Shown here: positions 9,120 to 17,614 of the stretch, one piece after another
Numbering within the stretch: position 1 is the stretch's first letter
Layout of the letters: each line of letters starts with the position of its first letter
Origin: Verrucomicrobiota bacterium
GTDB lineage: Bacteria; Verrucomicrobiota; Verrucomicrobiia; Limisphaerales; J093
NCBI GenBank assembly: GCA_027493615.1
Contig: JAOSKK010000038.1
Coordinates: 843,333-907,332, forward strand
DNA: 64,000 nt
Direction of reading: 5' to 3'
Position numbers and translations under genes: made by a program
The notes under the pieces: model-generated
Told to the model about the DNA's origin: nothing
Databases searched by the model: none
What the model saw: the letters and a program-made list of their open reading frames with translations, nothing else

Positions 9120-9174
9120 GAGCGGCGGGGAAACGTCGTGACGGCGAAGGGCGGCAGCGTTCGGGAGGCCGGGC

Positions 9175-9819
9175 TCAGGTCAACGGGGCCCGGGCGGCCT
9201 CGGCGGCGAGGGCCGGGATTTCCTTGCGGGACTTGACGACTTCGTCAACCAGCCCGTAGGCCTTGGCCTCGTCGGCGCTCATCCAGTAATCGCGGTCGGC
9301 ATCCCGTTCGACCTCGGTCTCGGTCTTGCCGGTGTGCTGGGCGAGGAGGCGGTTCAAGCGGCGCTTGAGCTTGAACATATGTTCGACGGAGCGCTCGACG
9401 TCGCTGGCCGAACCCTGGGCACCGCCGGACACCTGATGGATCATGATGTCGGAGTTGGGGAGGGCATAGCGCTTGCCCTTGGTGCCCGCGGCGAGCAGGA
9501 AGGCGCCCATGCTGGCGGCCATGCCCACACAGTAGGTGTTCACGTCGCAGGTGAGGAACTGGATCGTGTCGTAGATGGCGAGCCCGGCGGACACGTTGCC
9601 GCCCGGCGAGTTGATGTAGAGGTGAATGTCCTTCTTCGGGTCGTTCATCTGGAGGAAGAGCAACTGGGCGATGATGACGTTGGCGACCATGTCATCGACG
9701 GGGGTGCCCAGGAACACGATGCGGTCGACCAGCAGCCGCGAGTAGATGTCGTAACCCCGCTCGCCGCGGCCGGTCTGTTCGACCACCATCGGGATCAGAA
9801 AATTGTGTGGGCCGTTCAT
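9175..9819 (-). CDS. clpP: ATP-dependent Clp protease proteolytic subunit ClpP
   Basis: 214 residues, intact. The catalytic triad is visible: Ser103 in 'GMAASMGAF', His128 in 'DIMIHQVSG', and Asp177 in 'DRDYWMSADEAKAYGLVDEV'. 'YINSPGG' at 68-74 is the oxyanion-hole region. Forms the tetradecameric chamber that ClpX docks on; first gene of the clpP-clpX pair. The usual upstream trigger-factor gene is absent. The upstream neighbour is the divergent phoB gene across a 116-base intergenic region. Confidence 0.97.
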   Translation of the reverse strand: MNGPHNFLIPMVVEQTGRGERGYDIYSRLLVDRIVFLGTPVDDMVANVIIAQLLFLQMNDPKKDIHLYINSPGGNVSAGLAIYDTIQFLTCDVNTYCVGMAASMGAFLLAAGTKGKRYALPNSDIMIHQVSGGAQGSASDVERSVEHMFKLKRRLNRLLAQHTGKTETEVERDADRDYWMSADEAKAYGLVDEVVKSRKEIPALAAEAARAPLT

Positions 9820-9890
9820 GGGTGATGCACCGAACTTGACGCGACAGTAGCGGACGGCGGGGGACCGTCAAGGAACCGGGCCGGCGCCGA

Positions 9891-9918
9891 TGTAACGCGC
9901 TTGTAACCCGGTCGTCAC
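9891..9918 (+). promoter_or_regulatory. Candidate PhoB-box array between clpP and phoB
   Basis: Three hexamers at exact 11-base spacing: TGTAAC (9891-9896), TGTAAC (9902-9907) and CGTCAC (9913-9918). Direct repeats with an 11-base period are the arrangement bound by PhoB-type winged-helix regulators, whose half-sites read TGTCAT or TGTAAC. The array ends 17 bases before the phoB start, which suggests autoregulation by phosphate limitation. This rests on pattern only. Confidence 0.6.
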
Positions 9919-9935
9919 CGGGCAAGCATCGCCCC

Positions 9936-10637
9936 ATGCTAACCAAGGCTCGCGTGAAAGCGAAGATCCTGGTGGTGGACGACGAACCGGACGCCCTCGA
10001 GCTGATCGAGTTCAATCTCAAGGGTTGTGGTTTCGACGTCGTGACGGCCGCCGACGGCGAGGCGGCCCTGCGTCAGGCCCGCCTGCACGCGCCGGACCTG
10101 GTGCTGCTGGACCTGATGCTGCCGGAGGTGGACGGCCTCGAGGTGTGCAAGATCCTGCGGCGCGACCCCGCCACGTCGAGCCTGCCGGTCATCATGGTCA
10201 CGGCCAAGGCGGGGGAGCTGGACCGGGTGCTCGGCCTCGAGCTCGGGGCGGACGACTACGTGACCAAACCGTTCAGCCCGCGCGAGCTGGTGTTGCGCGT
10301 CAAGAACCTGCTCCGGCGCCGGAGCGCCAGCGAGGAGAAGGCGGAACGGATGCAGGTCAACGAATTGCTCATCGACCTGCCCCGGCACCTGGTCAGCGTT
10401 CAGGGCCGTCCGGTCGAGCTGACCGCCACCGAGTTCCGGCTGCTCAGTGTCCTGGCCCAACGGCGGGGCCGCGTGCAGTCCCGCGAACAACTGCTCCGCG
10501 ACGTGTGGAACTACGACAACGTCATCGACACCCGCACCGTGGACACGCATATGCGGCGGCTCCGCGAGAAGCTCGGCCGGGCCGCGCGCTACCTGGATAC
10601 CGTGCGCGGGGTTGGCTATCGGTTCGTCGAGACGTAA
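9936..10637 (+). CDS. phoB: PhoB-like response regulator (receiver + winged helix)
   Basis: 233 residues. Receiver domain at about 10-125 with acidic pair Asp15/Asp16, phospho-acceptor Asp59 in 'LVLLDLMLP', Thr89 and Lys111 in 'VTKPFS'. The OmpR/PhoB winged-helix domain is at about 140-230 ('TATEFRLLSVLAQRRGRVQS', 'VDTHMRRLREKL', 'VRGVGYRF'). With the downstream kinase it resembles the PhoB/PhoR phosphate-starvation pair. No pst transporter is in the window, so the phosphate role is inferred from family resemblance and the upstream 11-base repeats. Confidence 0.88.
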   Translation: MLTKARVKAKILVVDDEPDALELIEFNLKGCGFDVVTAADGEAALRQARLHAPDLVLLDLMLPEVDGLEVCKILRRDPATSSLPVIMVTAKAGELDRVLGLELGADDYVTKPFSPRELVLRVKNLLRRRSASEEKAERMQVNELLIDLPRHLVSVQGRPVELTATEFRLLSVLAQRRGRVQSREQLLRDVWNYDNVIDTRTVDTHMRRLREKLGRAARYLDTVRGVGYRFVET

Positions 10638-10696
10638 CCTGCCCGGCAGGCCCGGCAGGCCCGACGGTCCGCGGCGTCCTGCTGGGCCGACCTGGC

Positions 10697-11896
10697 ATGG
10701 AACCGCTCTTCACGCTTCTGGTGGGGTTCAGCACAGCCGGACTGGTCTGGCTCTGGTGGCGCCAGCGCAGGGCGAACGCCGCGTTGCGCCGGCAGCTCGA
10801 CCAGGCCCGCGCCCGGCAGGAAGCGTCGGAGGCCAGTCGCCAGGCGGCGGTGGCGGAGGCCCTGGCCCAACGCGCCACCCTCCTCCACGGCATGGCGGAA
10901 GGTGTGGCGCTGCTGGATGGCGAGGGGCGCATCCAGTTGGTCAACCCTGCCTTCGAGCGGCTGTTCGGCGTCCCAAGCGACGTGGTGGGGCGCACCCTCC
11001 TTGAAGCCGTGCGCTCGCATGAACTGGACGAGCTCATCCGCCAGGTCCGCACCGCCGGTCACGTCTCGAGCGCCGAGATCGAGTGGCCCGGCCCCGAACC
11101 CCGCTCGCTGCAGGTCAACGCCACCAGCATCGCGGGCGGCCGCACTCCCGGTCTGATCCTGCTCGTGTTCCACGACCAGACCCGGCTCAAACAGCTCGAG
11201 AGCACCCGCAAGGAATTCGTCGCCAACGTCAGCCACGAGCTGCGCACGCCCCTGTCGCTGATCAAAGGGTATGTCGAAACCCTCCTCGACGGGGCGAAGG
11301 ACGATCCCGCGCTGGCCCAGCGGTTTCTCCAGACGATTGCCAAGCACACCGACCGGCTCACCTACCTGATCGAAGATCTGCTCACCATCTCCCGCCTGGA
11401 ATCGGGACCCACTCCGCTGAATCTGCAGCCGACCGGCCTGCGGGACTTGGTTGAACGCACGGTGGACGACCTCGCCCAGCGGGCCGCTGAGCGCCAGGTC
11501 TCGCTTACCAACCAGATCCCGGCAGGGCTCGTGGTGCGTGTGGATGCTGATCGCGTGCAGCAGGTGTTGTTCAACCTCGTGGACAACGCCATCAAGTACG
11601 GTCGCCCGGGCGGACATGTCACGCTCGGCGCGCGCGCGCTCGACTCGGCGTGGGTTGAGGTGAGCGTGCACGATGACGGGCCCGGCATTCCCGCCGAGGC
11701 ACGGCATCGCATCTTCGAGCGGTTCTATCGTGTCGACAAGAACCGGTCGCGCGATCAGGGCGGCACCGGGCTGGGCCTGGCGATCGTCAAGCACATCGTG
11801 CAGAACCACGGCGGCGAGGTCCGGCTTGAGAGTGAATCCGGCCGGGGTGCCACCTTCCATTTCACCCTGCCGCGTGAGCCAACCCCTCCTGAGTAG
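10697..11896 (+). CDS. phoR: PhoR-like sensor histidine kinase
   Basis: 399 residues. One N-terminal membrane segment (about 5-22) then a basic patch; PAS domain at about 65-165 ('GMAEGVALLDGEGRIQLVN', 'ERLFGVPSDVVGRTL'). HisKA follows with the phosphoryl-accepting His in 'NVSHELRTPLS' (about residue 179). The HATPase domain has the N box 'VLFNLVDNAIKY', the G1 box 'DDGPGIP' and the G2 box 'GGTGLGLAIVKH'. Starts 59 bases after phoB. ATG 10697 is chosen because the longer open frame only shadows phoB. A PAS domain plus a single membrane anchor is the PhoR layout. Confidence 0.9.
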   Translation: MEPLFTLLVGFSTAGLVWLWWRQRRANAALRRQLDQARARQEASEASRQAAVAEALAQRATLLHGMAEGVALLDGEGRIQLVNPAFERLFGVPSDVVGRTLLEAVRSHELDELIRQVRTAGHVSSAEIEWPGPEPRSLQVNATSIAGGRTPGLILLVFHDQTRLKQLESTRKEFVANVSHELRTPLSLIKGYVETLLDGAKDDPALAQRFLQTIAKHTDRLTYLIEDLLTISRLESGPTPLNLQPTGLRDLVERTVDDLAQRAAERQVSLTNQIPAGLVVRVDADRVQQVLFNLVDNAIKYGRPGGHVTLGARALDSAWVEVSVHDDGPGIPAEARHRIFERFYRVDKNRSRDQGGTGLGLAIVKHIVQNHGGEVRLESESGRGATFHFTLPREPTPPE

Positions 11897-12012
11897 GAGT
11901 CGAGGTCACGAGACTCAGCAACCGCCTCCTGACGTCGTCGCCTACCGAAGCAGTAGGAGTCGAGGTGACGAGACTCTGCCCTTGGCGCGAGCCTCCTGAC
12001 GTCGGCTCCTAC
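11893..12012. repeat. Two tandem copies of the 'GTAGGAGTCGAGGTNACGAGACTC' repeat
   Basis: Copy 1 is 11893-11945, copy 2 is 11953-12012. Each starts with GTAGGAGTCGAGGT(C/G)ACG and ends with CCTCCTGACGTC(G)GCTCCTAC, so the ends are imperfect inverted repeats. The first copy overlaps the phoR stop codon. Other copies: 33659-33720 (complete, also starting at a stop codon) and 17379-17401 (left half only). Placement right after convergent or terminal genes fits a REP-like element or terminator. Confidence 0.85.
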
Positions 12013-12028
12013 GGCGGGAGGGGTAGGC

Positions 12029-14394
12029 CTACTGCTTGGAAGCGACCGGCGGTGACTTGGCGGGGGTGGACGCGGCCAGCTCGAGATAATCCAGCAGGAT
12101 CCGCTTGGCCTCCTTGAGGGCGACGTCCGTGGCCGGTGTGGTGTCGGTATCCTCCTCGGCCTCGGCATCCTCCTCGGCACTGGCCAACGTGGTGGTGCGA
12201 CGGTGCTCGGCGGTGGCGGCCGGCGCGTTGGTGGAGCCGACCGCGGGCGGCAGCCCGGGCTCGCCCACGAGCTTGAGGGTGAGTTCGTAGGTCTTTTCGG
12301 TGCTGGCCTCGCGGCTGGCGCGTTCGGCTTTCCGTTGCTTGCTGCGGGCGTCGGCGGTTTCCTTCTCGCGCACGCGCTGTTCGTAGTTGAGGGAGAGGCT
12401 CTTGTCCGCCATGGCTTCGCGGTACAGGGCGATGTCCTCGCGGACATAGTCCCAGTCCCGGTCGGTGGTTTGGCGGGCCTCGGCGCGGCGCCGGAGTTCG
12501 TCAAGGTGGGGGGCAATGCGGTCGAGCCGGGTGAACTTGGCGCTCGGGATGGTGTCCCAGGGCAGCGCGTAGTCGTGCATGCTTTCGCCCACCTCCATCT
12601 CGTTGGCGACGGACGGCAGGATCACGTCGGGCGTGACCCCACGCACCTGGGTGGATTCGCCGTTGGCGCGATAGAACTTGCGGATCGTGACCTTGAGGGC
12701 ACCGGGATTGTAGCTCGGGGGAAGCGGCGGGTCATCTTGGCGAGCTCATAGATGGTCTGGACGGTGCCCTTGCCATGGGTGGACTTGTCGCCCACCACGA
12801 TCGCCCGGCCGTAGTCCTGCAGCGCGGCGGCCAGGATTTCGGACGCGGAAGCGCTGAAACGGCTGGTCAGGACGAGCAACGGGCCGTCGTACAGCACGTC
12901 GGGGTCGGTGTCGCTCTCCGTGTAGATGTCCCCGTTGGCGTCGCGCACCTGGACAATCGGGCCTTCCTTGATGAAAAGGCCGGTGAGGCGGATGGCTTCC
13001 TCGAGGGAACCGCCGCCGTTGCGGCGGAGGTCGAGCACCAGCCCCCGGGCACCTTCGGCCACCAGCTTGCGAATCAGCTTCGCCACGTCGTCGGTGGTGC
13101 TGCGGGGTTCGGATTTGCCCTTCGAAGAACCCAGATCGAAGCTGGCGTAAAAGGAGGGCAGGTCGATGACGCCCAATCGCAGGGGGCGGCGTCGGGCTGG
13201 GGCATCTCGTAGAGTTTCGCCTTGGCTTCCTGGTCCTCCAGCTTGATCTCGTCGCGCACGAGCGTGACGGTGCGGCGCTCGGAGGAATCGGCGGCGTCCG
13301 CGGGGATGATGGTGAGGGTGACCTCGGTGCCTTTGGGGCCGCGGATCATCTCGACGACCTTGTTGAGTTTCATATCAACGACGTCGATGGCTTCGCCGTC
13401 GGCCTGTTTGACGGCGATGATCCGGTCCTTGGGCTTGATGCGTTTGCTGCGTTCGGCGGGCCCGTTGGGGACCAGGCTTTCGATGGTGCAATAGCCGTCG
13501 TCGGAGCGGAGCAGGGCACCGATGCCGAAGAGGGCGAGCTTCATGCTGATGGCGAAGTTCTCGAGCTGGGCCTTGCCCATGTAGTCCGGAGTGAGGATCG
13601 TAGGCGTTGGCCAGGGCGCTGAGGTAGAACTGCAGCACGTCATCGCGGTCGAACTCGGCCACGACGCGGAGCTGGCGTTTGTAGCGTTTGGCCAGTTTCT
13701 CGGTGATCTCTGCCGGCTTGAGGCGGTTGAGTTTCTCGAGGAGATACTCGTGACGCAGGTGCTGGCGCCAGAGGCTCTCGGCGGCGGCGAGGTCGGCGGG
13801 GCGCGCGGCGCCCTTGCGGTTGGGGGTGTAGCGTTCGTCGCTGGTGAAGTCGAACTGGTTGGCCTGCAAGAGGCGGGCCACAAAGGCGGCCCGTTGATCC
13901 AGGCGCTTCAGGAAGCGGGCGAAGATCTCGTTGGCCGGCTTGGTGTCACCGTCCCGGAAGGTCAGTTCACTCAACTTCCGGGCGTAGGGCTCGAACTCGT
14001 CAAGGTCCGCCTGGGTGAAGTGCAGGCGCTGCGGGTCGAGGATGTCCAGGTACCGGTCGTAGAACCTTTGGGCGTACTCCTCGTCCAGCGCGTGCCGCGA
14101 GTAATGCATCGTCATGAGCATCTGCGCGGTCAGGCGGGTGACGTTCGGATCGTACGGGCCGGGCAGGAACGGCGCCGCCTGGTCGTACTTCGTGGTGAAC
14201 GTTATCAGGTCCCCAACCGCATCCAGCGACGGCGTGGCTTGGGCCAGCTTAGGTGCCGGTGCCGGCGCCGGCGCCTCCTCGGCGGGCATGACATCGGCCC
14301 GGACGAAGAGGGTCGAGAGCAGGAGAGCCAACCCCCACGGGGCAACGCGCGCATCGCCAGGCCGACTCGGACGAGAGAAGGAGTGTGTCCGCAT
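12029..14394 (-). CDS. prc: Tail-specific (carboxy-terminal processing) protease, S41 family; three frame breaks
   Basis: Periplasmic protease that degrades proteins from their C-termini. Signal peptide at 1-35. The N-terminal Prc domain is at about 60-260 ('ILDPQRLHFTQADLDEFEPY'). A PDZ domain at about 290-390 ('SLVPNGPAERSKRIKPKDRI') follows 'ALANAYDPHS'. The S41 core is at about 410-580 with 'RNGGGSLEEA', catalytic Ser in 'TSRFSASASEI' and Lys in 'VVGDKSTHGKG'; then a Tsp C-terminal domain. The reading is split by an extra base near 13586-13590 and missing bases in G runs 13192-13196 and 12717-12721. Repairing these gives 788 uninterrupted residues with all catalytic residues, so sequence error is likelier than decay. 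Confidence 0.9.
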
Positions 14395-14567
14395 GATGTT
14401 ATCCTTGCCGATTCACGGTCGGCACGCGCCGAACATAACCCACACACCGAACGGGGCAAGCACCGGGAACTCACCGCGACGTCCTGGATCAAGACCCCAG
14501 GTCTTCCGCCGAACGAGGGCGGCCCGCGCGGGGCAGGCGGGCGGGGGATGCCGTGGTCCTTGACCGG

Positions 14568-15116
14568 TCAGGCGGGCATCATCCCTGTCTGGCGGGCGTA
14601 ATTGAAGATGCCGCCGGCATCGATCACGGGGCGCACTTCGCCCAGCGGCTTGAGCGAAAACACCTTCCCCGTGGCGGTGACCGTGACGGTGCCCGCGTCC
14701 AGGTCCACTTTCACCACCTCGCCGGTCTTCAGTTCGTCGCACAGCCGGTCCACCGTCTCGCAGGGGTAAAGCTCGCCGGTGGCAATGCAGTTGCGGAAGA
14801 AGATGCGGGCAAAGCTCTGCGCCAGCACCACGCGGCAGCCGGCGGAACCGAGCGCGATGGGCGCGTGTTCCCGCGAACTGCCGCAGCCGAAATTGCGCCC
14901 GCCCACCACGATCGGGTACTCGCTGTCCAGCGCCCCTTCCTTCACGTAACGCACTGGGTAGAGCGACTCCGGTAATCCCCACAGGGCGTAGGAACCGAGC
15001 TTCTCGTACTCGGCGGGGATGGTCGGCACCAGGGTCAGGAACTGCGCCGGGATGATCTGGTCCGTGTCGATGTTGTCGCGCACCACATAGACCGGGCCGG
15101 TAAACACCGCTTGCAT
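14568..15116 (-). CDS. leuD: 3-isopropylmalate dehydratase small subunit
   Basis: Partner of LeuC in the isomerisation of 2- to 3-isopropylmalate in leucine synthesis. 182 residues with the swivel-domain signatures 'DNIDTDQIIPAQFL' near the N-terminus and 'GGRNFGCGSSREHAPIAL' near residue 68. The start is the ATG at 15116, giving 'MQAVFTGPV'; the open frame extends much further upstream but only through a repeat. No leuC or other leu gene is adjacent, so the operon is split in this genome or the gene stands alone. Confidence 0.93.
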   Translation of the reverse strand: MQAVFTGPVYVVRDNIDTDQIIPAQFLTLVPTIPAEYEKLGSYALWGLPESLYPVRYVKEGALDSEYPIVVGGRNFGCGSSREHAPIALGSAGCRVVLAQSFARIFFRNCIATGELYPCETVDRLCDELKTGEVVKVDLDAGTVTVTATGKVFSLKPLGEVRPVIDAGGIFNYARQTGMMPA

Positions 15117-15308
15117 GCCGCGATCATGCCCGGCGCCCCCGCCGGTACAACCCGAAAACGGCGGCCCTCGTGGACCCGCCCGTTCGACCGAGGCGTGCGC
15201 TGAGCCAACGTCCGGGAGCCCCGTGGCCCCAAGAGTCTCAGGGACACTCGTGTACTGCAGGCCGCTGACATCGGGAACTGGGATGAAGTCATCCTCGGCT
15301 TCCCCTAA

Positions 15309-15383
15309 TCCCCTATGTTCGTAATCGGCGGAGAAAACCCCCGTTCTGGATCCTCCGCAGATTCCGAACATCGGGGATTGGGG
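15309..15383. repeat. Inverted repeat, 'CCGATGTTCGTAATCGG' family
   Basis: Left arm 15312-15334 (ATGTTCGTAATCGGCGGAG), right arm 15355-15377 (TCCGCAGATTCCGAACATCGG), imperfectly complementary with a loop of about 20 bases. Same family as 4207-4277 and 23271-23346. The rest of the 331-base space between leuD and the DUF4838 gene shows no gene. Confidence 0.85.
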
Positions 15384-15447
15384 GAGGGAATCCCGAGGCG
15401 CTCCCCGCACACCCGGGTCGGCGGGCAACCCTGCACCGGGAACGCGC

Positions 15448-17280
15448 TCAACGCTGGGCCGTCTTGCTCAGGTAGGCTTGTCGCCCTTGCACCATGTAAT
15501 CCCAGACACCAGTCTTCCAGAGCGCCACGCGCTGTTGGTCCTCCGGCGTCGCCGCGAGGGCCTCGGCTTCGCGGATGAACGTGGCGAGTTGGGCCATGCG
15601 CGGCTCGGTGCCGAGAATTTCCCAGGCGACCGCTTCGGTCTGGTGATGGCCGCCGTTCTGGTCCCAGTGGGCGGGATTTGAGTACGTCGCCTCAATCAGG
15701 GTGTAGAAGGCCTGCATCGGGCGGGCAGCCGCCCCGAAGTAGAGGCGGAAGAACTCGTCCAGGAGGGCCTCCACGTCTTGCGAGGCATCGTCGTAGAGCT
15801 TCAGGGTGGCGTACCAGTCCACCTGCTCGCCGATGCCGCAGAAGAACGTGCCCTGCACGCCGTCGCGGGCGAAACGACGCGCGAGTTTGGCCAGTTCATG
15901 GACGGAGAAGCCGGGGAAGCAATGCCACCGGTTGATCACCGCGGGTTCCTCGGGGAAGCAGTAGTAGTTCCAGAGGAACACCGGCCGGCCGTCGGTGACC
16001 CAGCGGGAGTAGTGACCGAGCTCGTTGGCATAGCTGGCCATGTGCCAGTAGTTGCGCACCTGCAGGCAGGGGGCGATGGCGACATTGGGTTCCAGCCGCA
16101 ACTGGGTAGGGTACCAGAAGTAGGTCTCGTAGGCGAGCGTGCAGACGTATTTGTCCGGGTGCGTCTGTCGGAGTTCGCGGGCCACCTGGTTCACGAAGGA
16201 GAACCACAGATGCGAACTGCGCCCGTCATTGAAGAGGCCACGACCGGAGGGCGTCCGGGGCACGTCGTTCTTGTACGGGTCCAGCCAGCGCCGGCATTCG
16301 TCACACTGGCAGAACTGTGCGGCGTCCTCCGGCACCACCGGGTAGTAGTCGCTTCCGGCCGGCAGGGTCAGATCGGGGACAGGTTTGCCTTCGAAGTAAT
16401 CCCGCGCGTCCTGCGCCACTTGGCGGGCCAGCGCCGCCGAGGAATAGCAGAGCTTGCCGTCGCCACCCGCGGCGTAGAATTCGGGGTGCCGATCCCGGGG
16501 AAGCGCTGGGGATAGTTGTGCAGGGGTGTGGTTCGTGTACCACGGGATCCCACCCAGCCGCATTCGGCGTTCGTACAAACGCAGGGCGTCCTCGGTCGGA
16601 TTCCCATACTGACCATTCATCAGCGGCCACCGCCAGGTAAGGCTGCCGGAGGTGTGCGGGATGGACGGCTCGCGCCGCACGTCCTCGCCACTCACCGTCA
16701 GCGTCCGTCGCTTCGGGCAGATCACCGAGATTGCGGCCGGACCGTAGAAGCGCACCCCGCAGAAGCGCTCGAGGAAATCGTAGGTGGCCCGCAGCGTTCC
16801 CTGATCGTCGAACATCCCCGGCAACAGGATCCGTTCCGGTCCCCCCTCGCCGGAGACAGCGGCGGCATAGTCGATTTCCGAGCCGGTGCTGACCGGGGCG
16901 TCGTGGCCCAGCAGGGTCACGCCTTCGGGCGCCCAGCGGATCAGGTACTCATAGCGCCTGAGCCCAAGGCCCGCCGCGGTGAGGTCCGGCAGCTCTCCGG
17001 TGGCCGATGCGCTCAGCGGGACGATTCGCAACCCCGCCAGGCCGGCTCGGCCGCGAATTGGGAGACGGGTGCCGGTGATGCGTTCGATGAAGTACTGGAG
17101 CTCGCGCGCTGCCAGGCGAACCGCCGGACCGGGCGGATCGGCCGTCTCGATGGCGGCGCGGCCGACGCCGTCCTCCACGAGCGCGAAGGACCCGCCGGCG
17201 GCCGTGGCGAGGGCAGGCGACGCGAGGATGAGGAAACCGGTGAGGAACGCCGGCCAGGCGCGGCGGGTGCGGGCTTGCAT
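15448..17280 (-). CDS. DUF4838 domain protein (glycoside-hydrolase-like), secreted
   Basis: 610 residues, intact. Signal peptide at about 1-28. An N-terminal GH20/GH67-like alpha/beta domain follows (about 35-165; 'AARELQYFIERITGTRLPI', 'YDFLERFCGVRFYGP'). Then comes the DUF4838 barrel (about 255-530; 'QCDECRRW', 'LAYETYFWYPTQLRL', 'FLWNYYCFPEEP', 'GVQGTFFCGIGEQVDWYA'). Proteins of this type are abundant in Planctomycetota and Verrucomicrobiota polysaccharide gene sets; the substrate is unknown. Its neighbour upstream is the Tat-exported oxidoreductase in the same direction, but remnant sequence separates them. Confidence 0.88.
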   Translation of the reverse strand: MQARTRRAWPAFLTGFLILASPALATAAGGSFALVEDGVGRAAIETADPPGPAVRLAARELQYFIERITGTRLPIRGRAGLAGLRIVPLSASATGELPDLTAAGLGLRRYEYLIRWAPEGVTLLGHDAPVSTGSEIDYAAAVSGEGGPERILLPGMFDDQGTLRATYDFLERFCGVRFYGPAAISVICPKRRTLTVSGEDVRREPSIPHTSGSLTWRWPLMNGQYGNPTEDALRLYERRMRLGGIPWYTNHTPAQLSPALPRDRHPEFYAAGGDGKLCYSSAALARQVAQDARDYFEGKPVPDLTLPAGSDYYPVVPEDAAQFCQCDECRRWLDPYKNDVPRTPSGRGLFNDGRSSHLWFSFVNQVARELRQTHPDKYVCTLAYETYFWYPTQLRLEPNVAIAPCLQVRNYWHMASYANELGHYSRWVTDGRPVFLWNYYCFPEEPAVINRWHCFPGFSVHELAKLARRFARDGVQGTFFCGIGEQVDWYATLKLYDDASQDVEALLDEFFRLYFGAAARPMQAFYTLIEATYSNPAHWDQNGGHHQTEAVAWEILGTEPRMAQLATFIREAEALAATPEDQQRVALWKTGVWDYMVQGRQAYLSKTAQR

Positions 17281-17378
17281 GGGCCAGGAGGCTAGAAGCC
17301 CGCCGCCCCGGCTGGCAATGGCGATCCGGCCTGTGTAGCACGCCGGCCGGTCACCCCCACCGCACCGCGGACGGTCCA

Positions 17379-17401
17379 GGAGTCGAGGTGACGAGACTCA
17401 A
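17379..17401 (+). repeat. Half copy of the 'AGGAGTCGAGGTGACGAGAC' repeat
   Basis: Only the left half of the repeat seen complete at 11953-12012 and 33659-33720 is present; the TCCTGACGTCGGCTCC half is missing. The broken repeat lies immediately before a broken gene fragment, which suggests that a deletion removed the right half together with the front of that gene. Confidence 0.7.
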
Positions 17402-17448
17402 CATGGACCCCTCCCCTGCACGACGTACGAGAGGCGCGAACGAGGAAC

Positions 17449-17614
17449 GACCGCGATGACTTCGAGACCGGCGACCTGCAGGGATGGCGCCTCGTCGAAG
17501 GCGGGTTCGAGCCGCCGGTGTCCGGACGCGAGGGGTTTCAGAACACGCACCCGGAGATTCCGGGCAACCGCTACAACAAGCAGGGCCGGTACCACCTGTC
17601 CACGGTCGGCCGCC
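17449..17614 (+). pseudogene. Gene remnant: 'FETGDLQGWRLVEG' secreted-protein fragment
   Basis: Translating from 17458 gives 'DFETGDLQGWRLVEGGF', then 'NTHPEIPGNRYNKQGRYHLST'. This is a protein-like run similar to the start of a carbohydrate-binding (concanavalin/GH32-like) module found in large Planctomycetota and Verrucomicrobiota proteins. There is no start signal, and the run stops making sense where the end of the oxidoreductase gene begins at 17615. I read it as a remnant of a larger gene. Family assignment is by resemblance only. Confidence 0.55.

Noticed and set aside
12622..14394. Several separate small genes in place of the S41 protease
   Set aside because: Their products are consecutive pieces of one Prc protein, joined by single-base corrections in G runs.
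15117..15428. N-terminal extension of leuD
   Set aside because: It translates an intergenic palindromic repeat; LeuD homologues start where 'MQAVFTGPV' begins at 15116.
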